From Cladocopium goreaui (lineage: Eukaryota; Sar; Dinophyceae; Suessiales; Symbiodiniaceae), in the NCBI GenBank assembly GCA_947184155.2, contig CAMXCT020001105.1:113794-177793 (forward strand): a stretch of 64,000 nucleotides of DNA, written 5' to 3'. The translations under genes were made by a program, and so were the position numbers. This document shows positions 12,001-22,600 of the stretch, one piece after another. Every line of letters begins with the position of its first letter. The first letter of the stretch is position 1. The notes beneath the pieces are model-generated. The model worked only from the letters and a program-made list of their open reading frames with translations, made no database searches and was not told where the DNA came from.

Positions 12001-15000
12001 GGTTTATAAGGGATTTTTCCCCATCTATAAATGGATGATGACTGGGGGTACCCCTATGACTTAGGAAACCCCTCTATATGGGTCACTTTCAGTAAACCAT
12101 GCGTCACTTGTTTCGCCTGTCGCTGGGTCTCTCTCGTTGCAACACCTGGCGTTCAGGGATTCATGGGACTTGGGGATCTTCACACCTTGTTGCTGAACAT
12201 TTTTTAAAGGTGGATTAAAAAGTGATTTCCATTGATTTCCGGTAGCTTTAAAGTTTATAAAGCCATGCTCCAAGATGTTACCAACTCGAGCGACCAGCTT
12301 GGAGAATCTGCACCTGGCAATGGCATCTCCGGCCCCCCCAAGATGTAGCCTGGAGGTTTGAGCGTGGGGAGATTGGGTGTCTACAACCAGAAAAACTGTT
12401 GGGGTCTGAAAATGGGATCTACCCCAAGGTGGCAACTACCAGTGGATGGAATGGTAGCCTGCCAAACAAAGCCACAAATGGGCTTGTCATTGATCGTCCA
12501 ATGAATTTGTTGGACCCGCTTGATCCCGCAGAAAAAAGTGTGGTTGCCCCTGCAGGTCTGATATCTTCCTAAAAGCGGGCAACCTGCTCCCGCGAACAGC
12601 TTCCCCGGCGCATCGTTGGATTTTCATCCGCAGCCGGGCTGCCCCACGCAGTAACCAGGTGTCCAACCTTGGCCCCTGGATTTCATCCCGAGGTATCCAG
12701 GGTTCTCAAGCCCCGGCCCCGTCTTCTAGGAATCATCCTTCTATATTAGTTGGTCATATACAGCTACACCACCATTTATATTCATTTAATGAGTATGGCC
12801 AGAAATCATTAAATATAAACCACTGCATATATCTTATGCATTTCATACCATATCTATCTATCTATCCATCCATCCATCTATATATCTATATCCATTCTAT
12901 CCATATCTACCCTAACTATTCATATCCAAACAATGATTAAATTCTTATCCATAATATCCATTCAGATCAGTATATACATGTACATATATATATATATGTA
13001 TATATATATATATTATATGTATATATATATATGTATATATATATATATGTATATATATATATGTGTATATATATATGTATATATATATTATACATATTAT
13101 ATTTATTTCATATCATATATCCTGAAATTCCTAGTAAATTCCGTGGTTTTTCTCCTCCATTTTTACCTTCCAAGGTGCTGCAGATCCGCCAAGCCAGGGG
13201 CATCGGAGCCCTGACCCAAACAGATGCAGCCCAAGGCGAAGCCTCCGGGGGGGTTCCTAAGAAAGTCATGGGGGTAGCCTCAGTCATCACCCAAGTTGAC
13301 CATTTGAGTAAAGCTATGGTGACTTGGGATCCCTCATTTTGTCAGAAAGCGCCATATCTGAATCGGATTGGATCATTGACATAGCCCGTGGAATGTCAAT
13401 AATTGACTCTGATATCCAAGAAATCACAGCTCCAATCATTGAAAATTGGATATCTATCTCAGATTGGATGACAAACAAATGGACTCGTGCGACATTGGGA
13501 CATTGAATCTTATCTTCTTACTATTGAGGAAAGAAAATCAATAGGATGCTAGGGAGTCGTCAAGGAGATTTAAGGACATTTAAGGCGATTTCCAGACATT
13601 GTTCCGATTGGGAATTGGGATATTCATCCCGAAACAGTTTAGATGATTGTTTTTGATGAAATAATTGGATTGATATCAATATTCCTAGATGCATTGGGAT
13701 CATGAGCCAAGTCAAACATCTCAGGGGCATGTTTATTGGGAATATTCTCAAAATATTTTCAATATTGTTGAATAGCACTCGGAATGTGTATGTACATATA
13801 TATATATATCTACATATATATATAGATACATATCAACTAACTATATAAATGGATCAGTATTCTATGGGATGCGATAGGGGGTACTTTACAGCTACAAGAA
13901 TTGCACAAGCGAAACCGAACGATGATAGCCACCACTGGAGTACTAACGGTGCGTATACCACCTGACGGAAAGGATTGAACGCGGGTCTGTCCGGTCAAAA
14001 ACCGAATTCCCACCACAGCCACCCATTTTGACTTGGCCAATGCAACAGCCCACCGCCTCCCTGGTTGAGATATGACCAGAATCTTTGTACATTAAATCCA
14101 CATGGAGCAGCGACCAAATCCTCAACGACTGATCCATCGCTGCCGCTTTGCGGCCAAGCATGATGATTTTCGCACATTAACCATGCAACAGCAGAGGCAA
14201 CAAAAACCAACGTGACCAAGCCTTCTTTGATTCCCTTGAACCAAAATCTGGATCTGAAACGACAAGAAAAACTGCTGACCTCAATCTGCCATTGCGTTTT
14301 CTTCAGTCATCTCCCCCATCACGTCTGCATCCGGCGGCTCAGCATCATCTGCCTGGCCCATCACCAGCACATGAGAATATGCAACGCGAATCAACTTAAA
14401 CTTGGAGATTTTCAAAACACTCAAAGTGTAACCATCAGCGAAGTCGTAAGATCGTCACCAACATGATTGCTGCCCCGCACATCTGGGGATGGATCAAACA
14501 AGTACCAATGGACGCATCAAATTCGTCAATTCTTCGGTCAAGTTAGATCGGCTATGTCCGCATTTGCGGCTTAAATGGCTTAAATCCCCCTCATCTCCGG
14601 TCAATTTCCCCAATCTTTGAAGTACCACATGTTAAAACTGCAGTTTTTAAAACCGATGGTGAGATATCCAATAAAACCCGGTTATACCATGATATATATT
14701 TCGAGCTAGGCCAATTCATCGCCTTTATATAACATCATAACCAATTTCAGTCAACAAAACCATGGCTTTTCCCAATGATTCACCAGAAACCTCGCCTCTG
14801 GCGGCCGAGGCCTTCCCGAGCGGTTCGCGGTTCACGTGAAACGAGTTGTGGTGCGGGAATTCGTGGAAGATTCTTTGCATATCTACATATATCATTACTA
14901 TAAATGAATATCAATGATATGGGAGAAACAAAAACAACTGGGAAAAATATCTATGAAGGTTCCATCCCCATTTTCAGTTTCCATGAAGTTCGATGATGCC

Positions 15001-17946
15001 ATAAACCTTCATTTGCTTCGATGATTTTCCAGCCACGTTTGGCTACAGACTAAAATGAAGTAGCCAACAGAAAGACTCTGCACAATTTAATGCAGGTCCC
15101 AAGGAAATCCACTGAACATGCTATCTTTCAACCCCCAACTCCACCTCTTTGTCTTTGGCAAGGGAGCCAGGCGCAATCGTTCGGGAAGCAGGCGATAAAT
15201 CACCTGGCGATTTGATAATCCCTTGGAAAATACTTGAAATACAGATGCTTAATGCTGGATAAGCATGTGGTCAAATCATAATCCAGGATGCTTATTACTG
15301 GAGACTTCATAATCCAGTGGATTCAACTGGTCACAAGGACGTTGTGTTACCATGAATTCTGATCATGCCCAATACATTGGTTAGTCAAATTCCCCAACGA
15401 ATCATCAACCAATCAACACGTATCATCTTGCTGGTTATGTATATTCCATCATATCGCCGTTATATTTATCATTCAATGCCCATAAAATAGTGATAATCAT
15501 CAACCAACCATACTTTCTCGATATTTATCAATTATATCCCCATATGCTTGATGGCTAAAATCTCATTGAAACTTCAAAGAAAAAATGCCGGGTCCCGATG
15601 GAACTCCCCATGGAACATAGATGCTATGACCCTCTGAGAGTGGATTTTCCCATATCCCATGAGTTTCCCATCTTTTTCCAGCTATAAACTCCCTTTTTCC
15701 CATGATTTTCCAATATTTTCCCATGATTTTTCCTTTTTTCTGGGATCTTCCCAGCTTTTTGGCCGCCCCGCCTCCTGTCCCTTCATCCGCAGCAACCACC
15801 GGGGAGGATCTACAGAGGTGTCCTGGTGGCTTAAAAATGGTGGATCTTTCCATGGCAAACTGTTAGTGATAACCAGAGGGTATATTAATCTATTTCACAT
15901 ATGGAAACCTATAGCTACTGGTTATAATTGATAATATGGGCTTACCAACCAGTAGCTATTACCAGATTACTATCCCATATATACCCGGCCTGGTAAACAT
16001 ACGAAAAACGATGGAAAGATCCACCATGCTATTAATAGGTAAATCAACTATTTCTATGGGCCATTTTCAATAGCTATGTAAACGTTTATCAGAGGGTAAG
16101 GCCAATTTTTCAGGGAATATCCCTAGAAAATCTGGCCAGAAATATGGTACAGTCCATTTTAGGATCCTAAAATTCGCATTGGACTGGGGGTACCCGCCAT
16201 GACTTAGGAAAGTACCAACGATGGGTGGTTTGATGGAAAATCCTATTGAGATGAATGATTTGGGGGTAGCCCTATGACTTAGGAAACCACCATATTATGG
16301 CATCATGATATGGTCATATTGGGATATACGTTCATATGGATAAAAACAACAATTCACTGACCTGAAAAGAGCTGTTATCATACGACCATTTAGAGATGAT
16401 TTTTCTTTTTCTTTCGAGAGCATTGGTGTCCATATTGGGCAGCGCTCAACATGAAACATATTTAGACATGATTGCCCATATATAAACCATCATTCCAGCG
16501 ACGCAACAGTGAGGTCACAAGTAAGACCCGAAAAAATAGACAAGTAATGTCCAGTAATTTATCACTATTTTAGTAGGTTTTACCAACTTCTATCTTTTTC
16601 GGGGTTGCTATAATTAACACCGATATGAAAGTAATATGATACTGAGAGGAAAGATCAAAAATGATATAGTACTGACATGACAGCGATATGTTTTAGAGGA
16701 TTTAAGCTAAGAGGGATATGATACCGATACGATACTGACATCATGAGATGAACATGATAGCGGAAAATCGAACAAGGGATTCCAATAGTTCTGGACATGG
16801 ACAATCTACCCTCTGGTTATGACATTCACAGTTCGCCATGGTATAGATGGCCTATAGAAATAGATGGTTTACCGAACTTAAAAATGGGTGGATCTTTCCA
16901 TGGCAAACTGTTACCCTCTGGTAATTTAACATAGCTATGGAAAATGGCCCATTTATAGAGGATTTACCTATGGAAATGGGGATTTTCCATAGCTATGTTA
17001 AATTACCAGAGAGTAAATAACCAGAGGGTAATAAAATCCCACCATTGAGTGCGATGATTCTCCCATGAAAAGCTCCGTGATTTTTTTGCTGGTTGCTGAC
17101 ATCATCTCAGATCATCGGGTCAACCATTAGTGGAACCATGGCAGTGGTCTGTGATAGCGCGAAAGTGGCAAATCAAAGATGATAAGCTTTGTCTTCTCAA
17201 AGTTCAGGAACCACAACCAAGTAAAAAAAAACTGGGCATGCTGTGTTTTATCAGGTCCACTACTTAGCTTCGAGCAACCTGGCTCCAAACAACCACAGCA
17301 AGCTCGCGCCGGGTTACCAATTGTAGCAGCCGACCAAACTGGCCATTCAGCTCTGCCTCTGCCGCAGCATAGCTTCTTGGTGAAATATTTAAGAATCTAA
17401 TAACAATGGAAACAATCGCCATGAAAGAGTGAATTAATGAGGATAAACATGAGGATGTATGATATACATCATATGATTGCGTATCCCTATTCTTTCATAT
17501 AATAACGGAGATAATGGGTGTATATATACATATATATATATATGTATCATCTATTTATATCATGGCATAACATAGGGATATCATAGTTGATACCAATATC
17601 CCACACTAGTAGCATTGGCGAAACATCTTGGTGATACCCCCGAAGATGTCCCGTTACCTCCCACCATCCCCATGATTTCCCCATAATTTGATGTGGTTGT
17701 ACAATAGTCTCCAAATTTTTCTCCAATACTTACAGTTAATTGCTATGATTAATTGTTTAGTTCACACATCAGTTATAGTGCCATACAGCTAATCAATTAT
17801 TAAATGTTGTGTAACAATAATAATTGATGATCAGTTGTTAATATCCCCAAGAGGTTATTTCTGTAGGATATTGGCGCAATCATTGGCCGCGCCTGCTGCA
17901 CCAAGCCACGAATCTTCACCCGTCGACCAGGACGCAAGGCCTCGGG
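6061..17946 (-). CDS. APC1: anaphase-promoting complex subunit 1 (APC1) homologue, many small exons
   Basis: APC1 is the largest scaffold of the anaphase-promoting complex, the nuclear ubiquitin ligase that drives exit from mitosis. Exons on the minus strand, read right to left, follow the order of the APC1 repeat domain: GGFALGCICLGQGSD, CVTAPAGCIALALVFL, DFALLRIVAKSLIL, AGACLALGLRFAGS, LETCQSTIALALGMVMAG, HMATHMAIGWVCLGGGRYTF, FPRFPMGLVDNRCHLQ and AFRHLYALAA. These align with well-known blocks such as AGACLSLGFRFAGS, HMALGLLFLGGGRY and DNRYHLQALRHLYVLAA. Most junctions agree in phase. The exons after ALRHLYVLAA (roughly the last 350 residues in animals) were not found, and the alginate lyase gene begins about 500 bp further on. 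The N-terminal part is also unidentified. It may be intact but diverged, or truncated. Confidence 0.8.
6221..6274 (-). CDS. APC1: APC1 exon
   Basis: It encodes ASFPRFPMGLVDNRCHLQ, matching APC1 YPHFPAHSTDNRYHLQ. The acceptor is CAGCTGAG and the donor GTGGGG. Confidence 0.85.
6503..6532 (-). CDS. APC1: APC1 micro-exon (30 bp)
   Basis: It encodes EPLSIAALLM, aligned to APC1 NSSIAALLC. The acceptor is CACCGCAG and the donor GCCGCG. Phase 0 at both ends gives RYTFDQ-EPLSIAALLM-ASFPRFP. Confidence 0.8.
6947..7061. mobile_element. family A palindromic element, subtype GGTTAT-like
   Basis: It runs from TACCATCTGG to CCAGAGGGTA with ATAGCCATGGAAAAT and its reverse inside. It lies in the APC1 intron between 7397 and 6532. 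A degenerate second copy follows at about 7094-7209. Confidence 0.8.
7397..7473 (-). CDS. APC1: APC1 exon with the HMA-GGGRY signature
   Basis: It encodes YGVHMATHMAIGWVCLGGGR and YTFDQ, the most recognisable APC1 block (HMALGLLFLGGGRYSL). The acceptor is GACCGCAG and the donor GCGCAA. Confidence 0.9.
7951..8010 (-). CDS. APC1: APC1 exon
   Basis: It encodes DLAALRTLRSLRKKTSLDT, in phase with both neighbours, at the place of APC1 NLKVLQLCRFLHMKTGG. The acceptor is GTGGCAG and the donor GCGAAG. Confidence 0.75.
8538..8609 (-). CDS. APC1: APC1 exon
   Basis: It encodes DAITLETCQSTIALALGMVM then A, matching APC1 NLETCLSVVLLSLAMVMAGSG. The donor is GTACAG and the acceptor is GCCCGCAG, or an earlier CCAG. 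Confidence 0.85.
9719..9791 (-). CDS. APC1: APC1 exon
   Basis: It encodes ACLALGLRFAGSSNEAVKEL, a close match to APC1 ACLSLGFRFAGSENLSAF. The acceptor is CTCCGGCAG. The donor is probably GCCTGA, but phase to the next exon is not settled. Confidence 0.85.
10024..10056. repeat. 8-bp tandem repeat TCCTGGGG, four copies
   Basis: Short GC-rich tandem in an otherwise AT-rich APC1 intron. Confidence 0.9.
10191..10240 (-). CDS. APC1: APC1 exon with a GA donor
   Basis: It encodes EIEADIDWLLVTQTKA. Using the donor GAGTTG, the next exon continues as GACLALGLRFAGS in phase. Together they rebuild the APC1 AGACLSLG motif, which supports a GA-AG intron here. Confidence 0.65.
10762..10847 (-). CDS. APC1: APC1 exon
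   Basis: It encodes LPMLSPGPDFALLRIVAKSL and IL, matching APC1 FVKPEFLLLRTLARCLIL. The acceptor is TGGAAACAG and the donor GCCACT. Confidence 0.75.
11204..11217 (-). CDS. APC1: possible 14-bp APC1 micro-exon
   Basis: Fourteen bases between GCGAAG and a GTAGCC donor would add AVASR in phase, where animal APC1 has RSIADWL. It is too short to trust without transcripts. Confidence 0.25.
11329..11361. repeat. 11-bp tandem TGTATATCATT, three copies
   Basis: Perfect short tandem in an APC1 intron. Confidence 0.9.
11447..11519 (-). CDS. APC1: APC1 exon
   Basis: It encodes GINTCVTAPAGCIALALVFL followed by RARD, matching APC1 TINVDVTCPGATLALAMIYL. The acceptor is ATTCGCAG and the donor GTTCAT. Confidence 0.8.
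11966..12073. mobile_element. family I palindrome
   Basis: GGGGGTTTCCATAAATGGGG to CTATGACTTAGGAAACCCC. Related partial copies with GACTTAGGAAA are at 16186-16220 and 16255-16290. Confidence 0.7.
12108..12145 (-). CDS. APC1: APC1 micro-exon (38 bp)
   Basis: It reads VATRETQRQAKQ, a charged linker at the place where animal APC1 has a variable basic loop. The acceptor is GAACGCCAG and the donor GTGACG. Phase fits both neighbours. Confidence 0.4.
12282..12313 (-). CDS. APC1: APC1 micro-exon (32 bp)
   Basis: It adds CRFSKLVARV after ADL, in phase with both neighbours, with acceptor ATTGCCAG and donor GTAACA. The sequence itself is poorly conserved. Confidence 0.45.
12976..13106. repeat. TA/GTATATAT microsatellite
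   Basis: About 130 bp of alternating TATATATA and GTATATAT tracts. It is preceded at 12865-12900 by TCTA/TCCA tetranucleotides. Confidence 0.95.
13182..13256 (-). CDS. APC1: APC1 exon, repeat-domain helix
   Basis: It encodes NPPGGFALGCICLGQGSDAP then GLADL, matching APC1 LAAGLALGMVCLGHGSNLIGMSDL. The acceptor is TTTCTTAG and the donor GCAGCA. Confidence 0.75.
14102..14145 (-). CDS. APC1: APC1 exon
   Basis: It encodes AAMDQSLRIWSLLH, matching the APC1 run AAKLGTMDMSITRLLSIH at the start of the repeat domain. The donor is GTGGAT. Neighbouring exons between here and 13256 were not resolved. Confidence 0.5.
14310..14395 (-). CDS. possible acidic linker exon
   Basis: After an acceptor-like ATGGGCCAG the minus strand reads ADDAEPPDADVMGEMTEENA before a stop. 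It may be a low-complexity APC1 insert. There is no homology evidence. Confidence 0.2.
14770..14870 (-). CDS. possible exon, unassigned
   Basis: A local rise in GC and an open minus-strand frame (FHEFPHHNSFHVNREPLGKA) stand out from AT-rich surroundings inside the APC1 interval. It does not clearly match APC1 SWASFHNGVAAGL. A second similar patch lies at 15755-15830. Confidence 0.2.
15982..16098. mobile_element. family A element with the variant left end CCCGGCCTGG
   Basis: The left end is TACCCGGCCTGGTAAAC; the right end is TATCAGAGGGTA. The internal WGGAAAGATCCACCATGC segment is shared with the copies at 31463 and 32811. Confidence 0.85.
16807..17030. mobile_element. family A element (GGTTAT subtype) interrupted by another family A copy
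   Basis: The outer copy starts TACCCTCTGGTTATGAC and ends AATAACCAGAGGGTA. The inner copy (16912-17015) splits it after CAAACTG. Removing the inner copy with one TA restores CAAACTGTTAAATAACC, the sequence of uninterrupted copies. Confidence 0.9.
16912..17015. mobile_element. nested family A element (GGTAAT subtype)
   Basis: This 104-bp palindrome with TACCCTCTGGTAATT and ATTACCAGAGAGTA ends sits inside the outer copy, flanked by TA on both sides. Confidence 0.9.
17279..17356 (-). CDS. APC1: APC1 exon (tentative)
   Basis: These 26 codons include NGQFGRLLQLVTRRELAV, which resembles APC1 EEQQNRLLQLCQRTMALPV. The acceptor is GGCAGAG and the donor GTTGCT, in phase with the preceding exon. Confidence 0.5.
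17893..17946 (-). CDS. APC1: APC1 exon (tentative)
   Basis: It reads PEALRPGRRVKIRGLVQQ between GTGTAG and a GCGCGG donor. It resembles the APC1 segment LRSSRPVRIRVVQ that precedes NRLLQL. The LRPG-RV motif also occurs in Hint-type domains of VWA proteins, so the assignment is open. Confidence 0.45.
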
Positions 17947-18280
17947 CTACACGGCGAGTTTTTGAAAGGAGCCCTGCCTGCAATGGATGGGTAATTCCCA
18001 ATGCCATCTTTACCAGCCATTTTTTGGACCAGAAACCACCGACATGGGGGTAAAATGGTGGGACATCATGGGATATGCGGATAACATCTGAAATATGGAT
18101 TGTTAAGGGAAAATTGTCAGGAAACCATGGTGAAAAACCCATCAACCAAAGGAATTTTCCTGCAGAATCTCTCTCGGATCCAAGGATTTTTTGTGATATA
18201 CAACAGATCTTTTTATGCGGATATAATGGGATCTATAAGAAGCCAAAATGATATGAGCGCCTGAAAATGGGATTGCATAC

Positions 18281-18426
18281 CTTCGAATTGCCATTGTTTG
18301 GGTTGGCACCCAATGCAGCCGCAACTTTTGGTCCAGCCATTTCAACAGCAGTTCTTCGCCCGTTTTTCTCGGGCAAGCAGCTGGTGAGCTCCTCATATTC
18401 TGCACGAAAAAGCTCTGGCTTCATAT
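18281..18426 (-). CDS. probable exon, 48 codons, unassigned
   Basis: It lies between an acceptor-like CACCACCAG and a GTATGC donor and reads MKPELFRAEYEELTSCLPEK and onward to NPNNGNSK. It joins the exon at 17893-17946 in phase. It could be an upstream APC1 exon or a 3' exon of the VWA gene; I cannot decide. Confidence 0.4.
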
Positions 18427-18840
18427 CTGGTGGTGATGCCACACCACAACAAACAGCTGTTAGTTGGGGTGCTGTTTTTGAAAGTTTTCCCAGTTCGTGC
18501 TTGGAACATTGAAGAACTATATAAACAAACCCATCACCAACCAGATTCACAAAGGGATCACAGCCTGCCTTCGCTTTGCTCCAGGTGGCACCCGTTTCAA
18601 CAAATTCGGAACTGCAGCGATCGCTGTGTCAGATGATCATCATTGCAGGTATGCTGGGAGTTTGATTCCCAAGTCTTCGAGCCCCCATTTTATGAATTGT
18701 ATTTCAACATCAAATACCATCTGATAATCAATACCCTCTGATTTCATCAAACATGGCAATGGACAATTCACCATGTATAGCGGATCCCATGAAAAGCTCC
18801 ATTGATAGAGAGTTATAGTGGCTCATCAATTAGCCGATGC

Positions 18841-18944
18841 TACCCTCTGGTAAACTAACATAACTATGGAAAATCACCATTTTTAATGGGAAAATCCACT
18901 ATAAATGGCCATTTTCAATCGCTACGTTAAATTACCAGAGGGTA
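18841..18944. mobile_element. family A element, 104 bp
   Basis: Near-perfect ends TACCCTCTGGTAAAC and AATTACCAGAGGGTA. A half copy precedes it at about 18731-18780. Confidence 0.9.
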
Positions 18945-19646
18945 TATTAAACCATGACCGTTCAAGGAATGGTGCACACTTTTCAGGATCTTAGATCCTG
19001 ACCGTTCCAGTTTGGGGTATGCTGTATGGCTATGGGGCACGGGGGCCCGCGGCAAACATCAAAGTAGCTGGGATTTATGTATGTGAATCCCCTCCAACTA
19101 TGGTATAATCACTCGCTTCATCTGTACAAAAATCCCAAAGTTCATCAGCAGTTTCCAAACATCATACGGTTGGGGTTATATACCGCATGTCTATTCAAAT
19201 CGCATGATTTTTGGGTCGTTACCTGAATCAATCCAACAAGAATGATTAAATTCCAGGATTCCATAAACTGAACTATTTACATCTTGGTGGATTAATTGGT
19301 GAACTCAAGATTAGTTCATAAACATTGATCCATTGGTTGAATTAACCATTAGTCAAACACCATTATTTTTGTTGGTGGTTGACTAAATTCATCTATAATC
19401 TATAAAACATGGTTAGTAAAATTAATCATCAGTTAACCATTAGTTAACTGAAATAGTTTAAGTAAAACCGTTAAGTTAACTGAGATACTATAACTAGTTC
19501 AAGAAATTATATATAACTAGTTATATTAAATTGTTCATTGTTAATAACTGAGTAAATTGTTAATTGTTAAGATAACTAGTTCTATAACTAGTTAAACCAC
19601 ATTTTTTCCATGAAACAAATGACGTCCGGTCGATCCTTCATCCGGC

Positions 19647-19687
19647 ACTGGCGTCATTGTACATGGCCATGCTCCGCACCGGCGGGG
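19647..19687 (-). CDS. VWA gene exon (41 bp)
   Basis: It encodes PPVRSMAMYNDAS, joining in phase to give EPTRTAPPPVRSMAMY. The acceptor is CCTACTCAG. The donor is GC (GCCGGA), or GA one codon later. This is the last exon I can place in the gene. Confidence 0.65.
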
Positions 19688-22600
19688 CTGAGTAGGTATA
19701 GCCGCGGACGTTGCTCCTGCGCAACACAAAGATGACTGGTGGACCGGTGAAACAGCCGTTTGGATTTGATGTGTTATTTATTGGTGCGGCCGGTGCGGCC
19801 CCCCACTGTTGGTTTAGTTGGTTGAAAAAAACCTTTTCTATGTAAACAATAGTTATAAAGCCCATAGAAACCACAGTTATTGGACTTATAAACCAAATTA
19901 ACTCTCTACACACCCCACTTTGCGGCTTCAAACCATAAGGGCCTGATGCACGGGGAACCATTGAGATCAGGTGGACCTTGTCAAGAAAAAAGGCACTGAA
20001 AATCATCAGCCCATGAAACATGGCCATGGAAAAATCTCAGGTTTATTGGTTGGACTATTGAAATATACTGAAGTGTATGCTGAAGAAAATGTATCGCTTG
20101 ATTGTGTAAGAACTCTTAGTACCTGTAGTCTTGGTTTTTGAGACTATCTGAGTGGCTGGTTGATGGATATCTTTGCGGTGACGATAGCAGGTAGTAAACA
20201 ATAATCTTGGTACCTGATAGTAAATATACAACAATAAGCATCCCCAGCAAGAGGTGTCTTGCTAATCAATAGTAAACAATGATCCAATGAACATCAATAA
20301 TAAGAAATGACCATGATTGTTTGAGTGACAACAATCCATAATCATGATAGTAAATAACTATAGTTGATTACCATTGTTGATCATTGACTATTGATGATTA
20401 TTGATAACCACTATCAATTATTACCAAATACATGGCCAATCGGCCAGATACCCTGCAAAAAATGACAAAAAAAACTTAGCTGGTTAGTGAGTAGATCATC
20501 CCATTGATACCCATCCAGTCGATTGACCTAGATACGATTATTGATTATTGACGACAATTGATGATTATTGATTACCAGAAAATTGGTTACAAATTGCTCA
20601 AAAACGCCCATGAAAAGTAGTTCGATATATCACCTATAAACCATAGTTCTTGATAACCAATAATTACCTATAAGCACTATTAGTTATTTCCAATTAGTTA
20701 GAAATCATAGATATATCACCTATAACCACTGTCAATTAATGATGATTATTATCTATAACCATTAGTTCTTACCTATAACCATTAGTTATTGATGATTATC
20801 ACCTATAACCACTATCAATTATTACCACTATTAGATTCTCCCCCATCCACCACCGACGTTTGAAAAACTCGTGGTTTCACGGGCTGTCCTGGTGGGCTCC
20901 GGTGGAGGCAGCCTGAAAGCTCCCCATGGAATGCCAGAGCCGAATGCCATGGAATCCCATTGTTTTACTATAGTTATTGAATGGGAATATCAAAATTTGG
21001 GAATAACTATAATTACAAGTTACTATAATTATGTTAAGTTACAAAAAAAGATGTGTTTTTGATAATTATCAAAATTATGAATGACAAACATGGAATTCCA
21101 TAAGGGAATGATTCAAGAGCACTTGAGAACCAATCTCGGAGTCCAAACCAGTGCAGGTATGACTCAACCCGTGCTGGATTTTTGACGGTCGTCATGCCTA
21201 GCTAATCCCAATCAATGTATCCAGAATATCCAGTTGGTTAGATAATTTAGGTATGTGTTATACCCCAATTAATCCAGATATCGGTACGTGTCAAGATCCG
21301 TATATTCACACTTAACAATTGTTGCTTTTACCCCATAAACCCAAGTTCCATTTATGCCCCCAATGATTGGGAGGTTTACACCTTATCTATCCTCCCATTA
21401 ATATATCATAAATTAACATATTCTTGGTATGCATACACATATACATATCCGAACTTCTAGATATTTATGTGTTGGGACTATTTATATCCGGGCTTTACAG
21501 TTTTTAAAAACCATGAACCATCCATTCACCACCCGGCTGGTCACTGATCCCGGCTGAGCGGCTGATTGAACTTCTCATCTGCCTCATCTCGCAAAGCCTG
21601 GCTGTGAAGTTGCTTGGTGGCTCGAAAGCCTGCCATTTTGATCTTTTTGCTTTTATGGGATTTAACCTACCAAATTTGGGACATCACATTTTACCAAATT
21701 TATATATATATATATACATATGCATATATATATATACATATGGGTACCATCAAAGAAATATCTACATAGACATAGAAAAACAACCATTGGTAGATCATTT
21801 TACTCCGGTACCCATGGATTCTCATGTAATTTTTCTAAAGCTAATCTGGGATCAACTTGGAATGGGGATGATCATAGGAAGATCATCGCAAACCTGACCC
21901 ATCAAACAATGAAAGGATATGTGGCAATATTTATGGACAGAAAAATCCAAGCTAATCTAATCGTGAACAAAACATAACTGTTCCCTCTCTCTGGTTCACA
22001 GTAGCTTGACATGAACCTTCAAACGCCCTTCTGACCCTCTTGGATATCTTCTTCTAAAGCAAGATGGCAATATAACATCCACTGATATTGCTCCACTGGT
22101 ATTGGTCAACATTTTTTAGACACCAAAGACAACGAGTTGTTAATATTCTCAGTGCCTTCCCATGTTTTGGGTGTCCTTTCTAGCCTTGCCTTTCCCCAAT
22201 CCTACGTTGCGTAATCAAACCTCCCTATATTTCGGTGATTCAACTCCCATATGTTTCCTTCGTTCACATCACATGCGGTTGATTTCCTTTTTTCACTTTG
22301 GCTTCCTCAATTTTTCTGGATTTGCTTCAGGAACTCCCCAAAAAATCCCTATAGATAGCATCCTGTTGACATGAAAGAGAACATAATACTAATTATTACT
22401 CATTATATATTATATCATTAATTAATTAACATTATATATTAATATTAACATTATATATATGATATATTATTATATTATATCTATGTCATCAATGTTTCAT
22501 TAACATTCCCTATGGATTCCCCAGTCGTCGTGGATTTCCCGGAAACTTTTTACCTCCAGGTTTCACCCCATCTCAGGTCTGCGGAGCACCTGAAACATCT

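Noticed and set aside
17893-17946. Assignment of LRPGRRV to a Hint domain of the VWA gene
   Set aside because: It is possible, but the next exon (NGQFGRLLQL) fits APC1 order better. I kept it as tentative APC1 and could not exclude the alternative.
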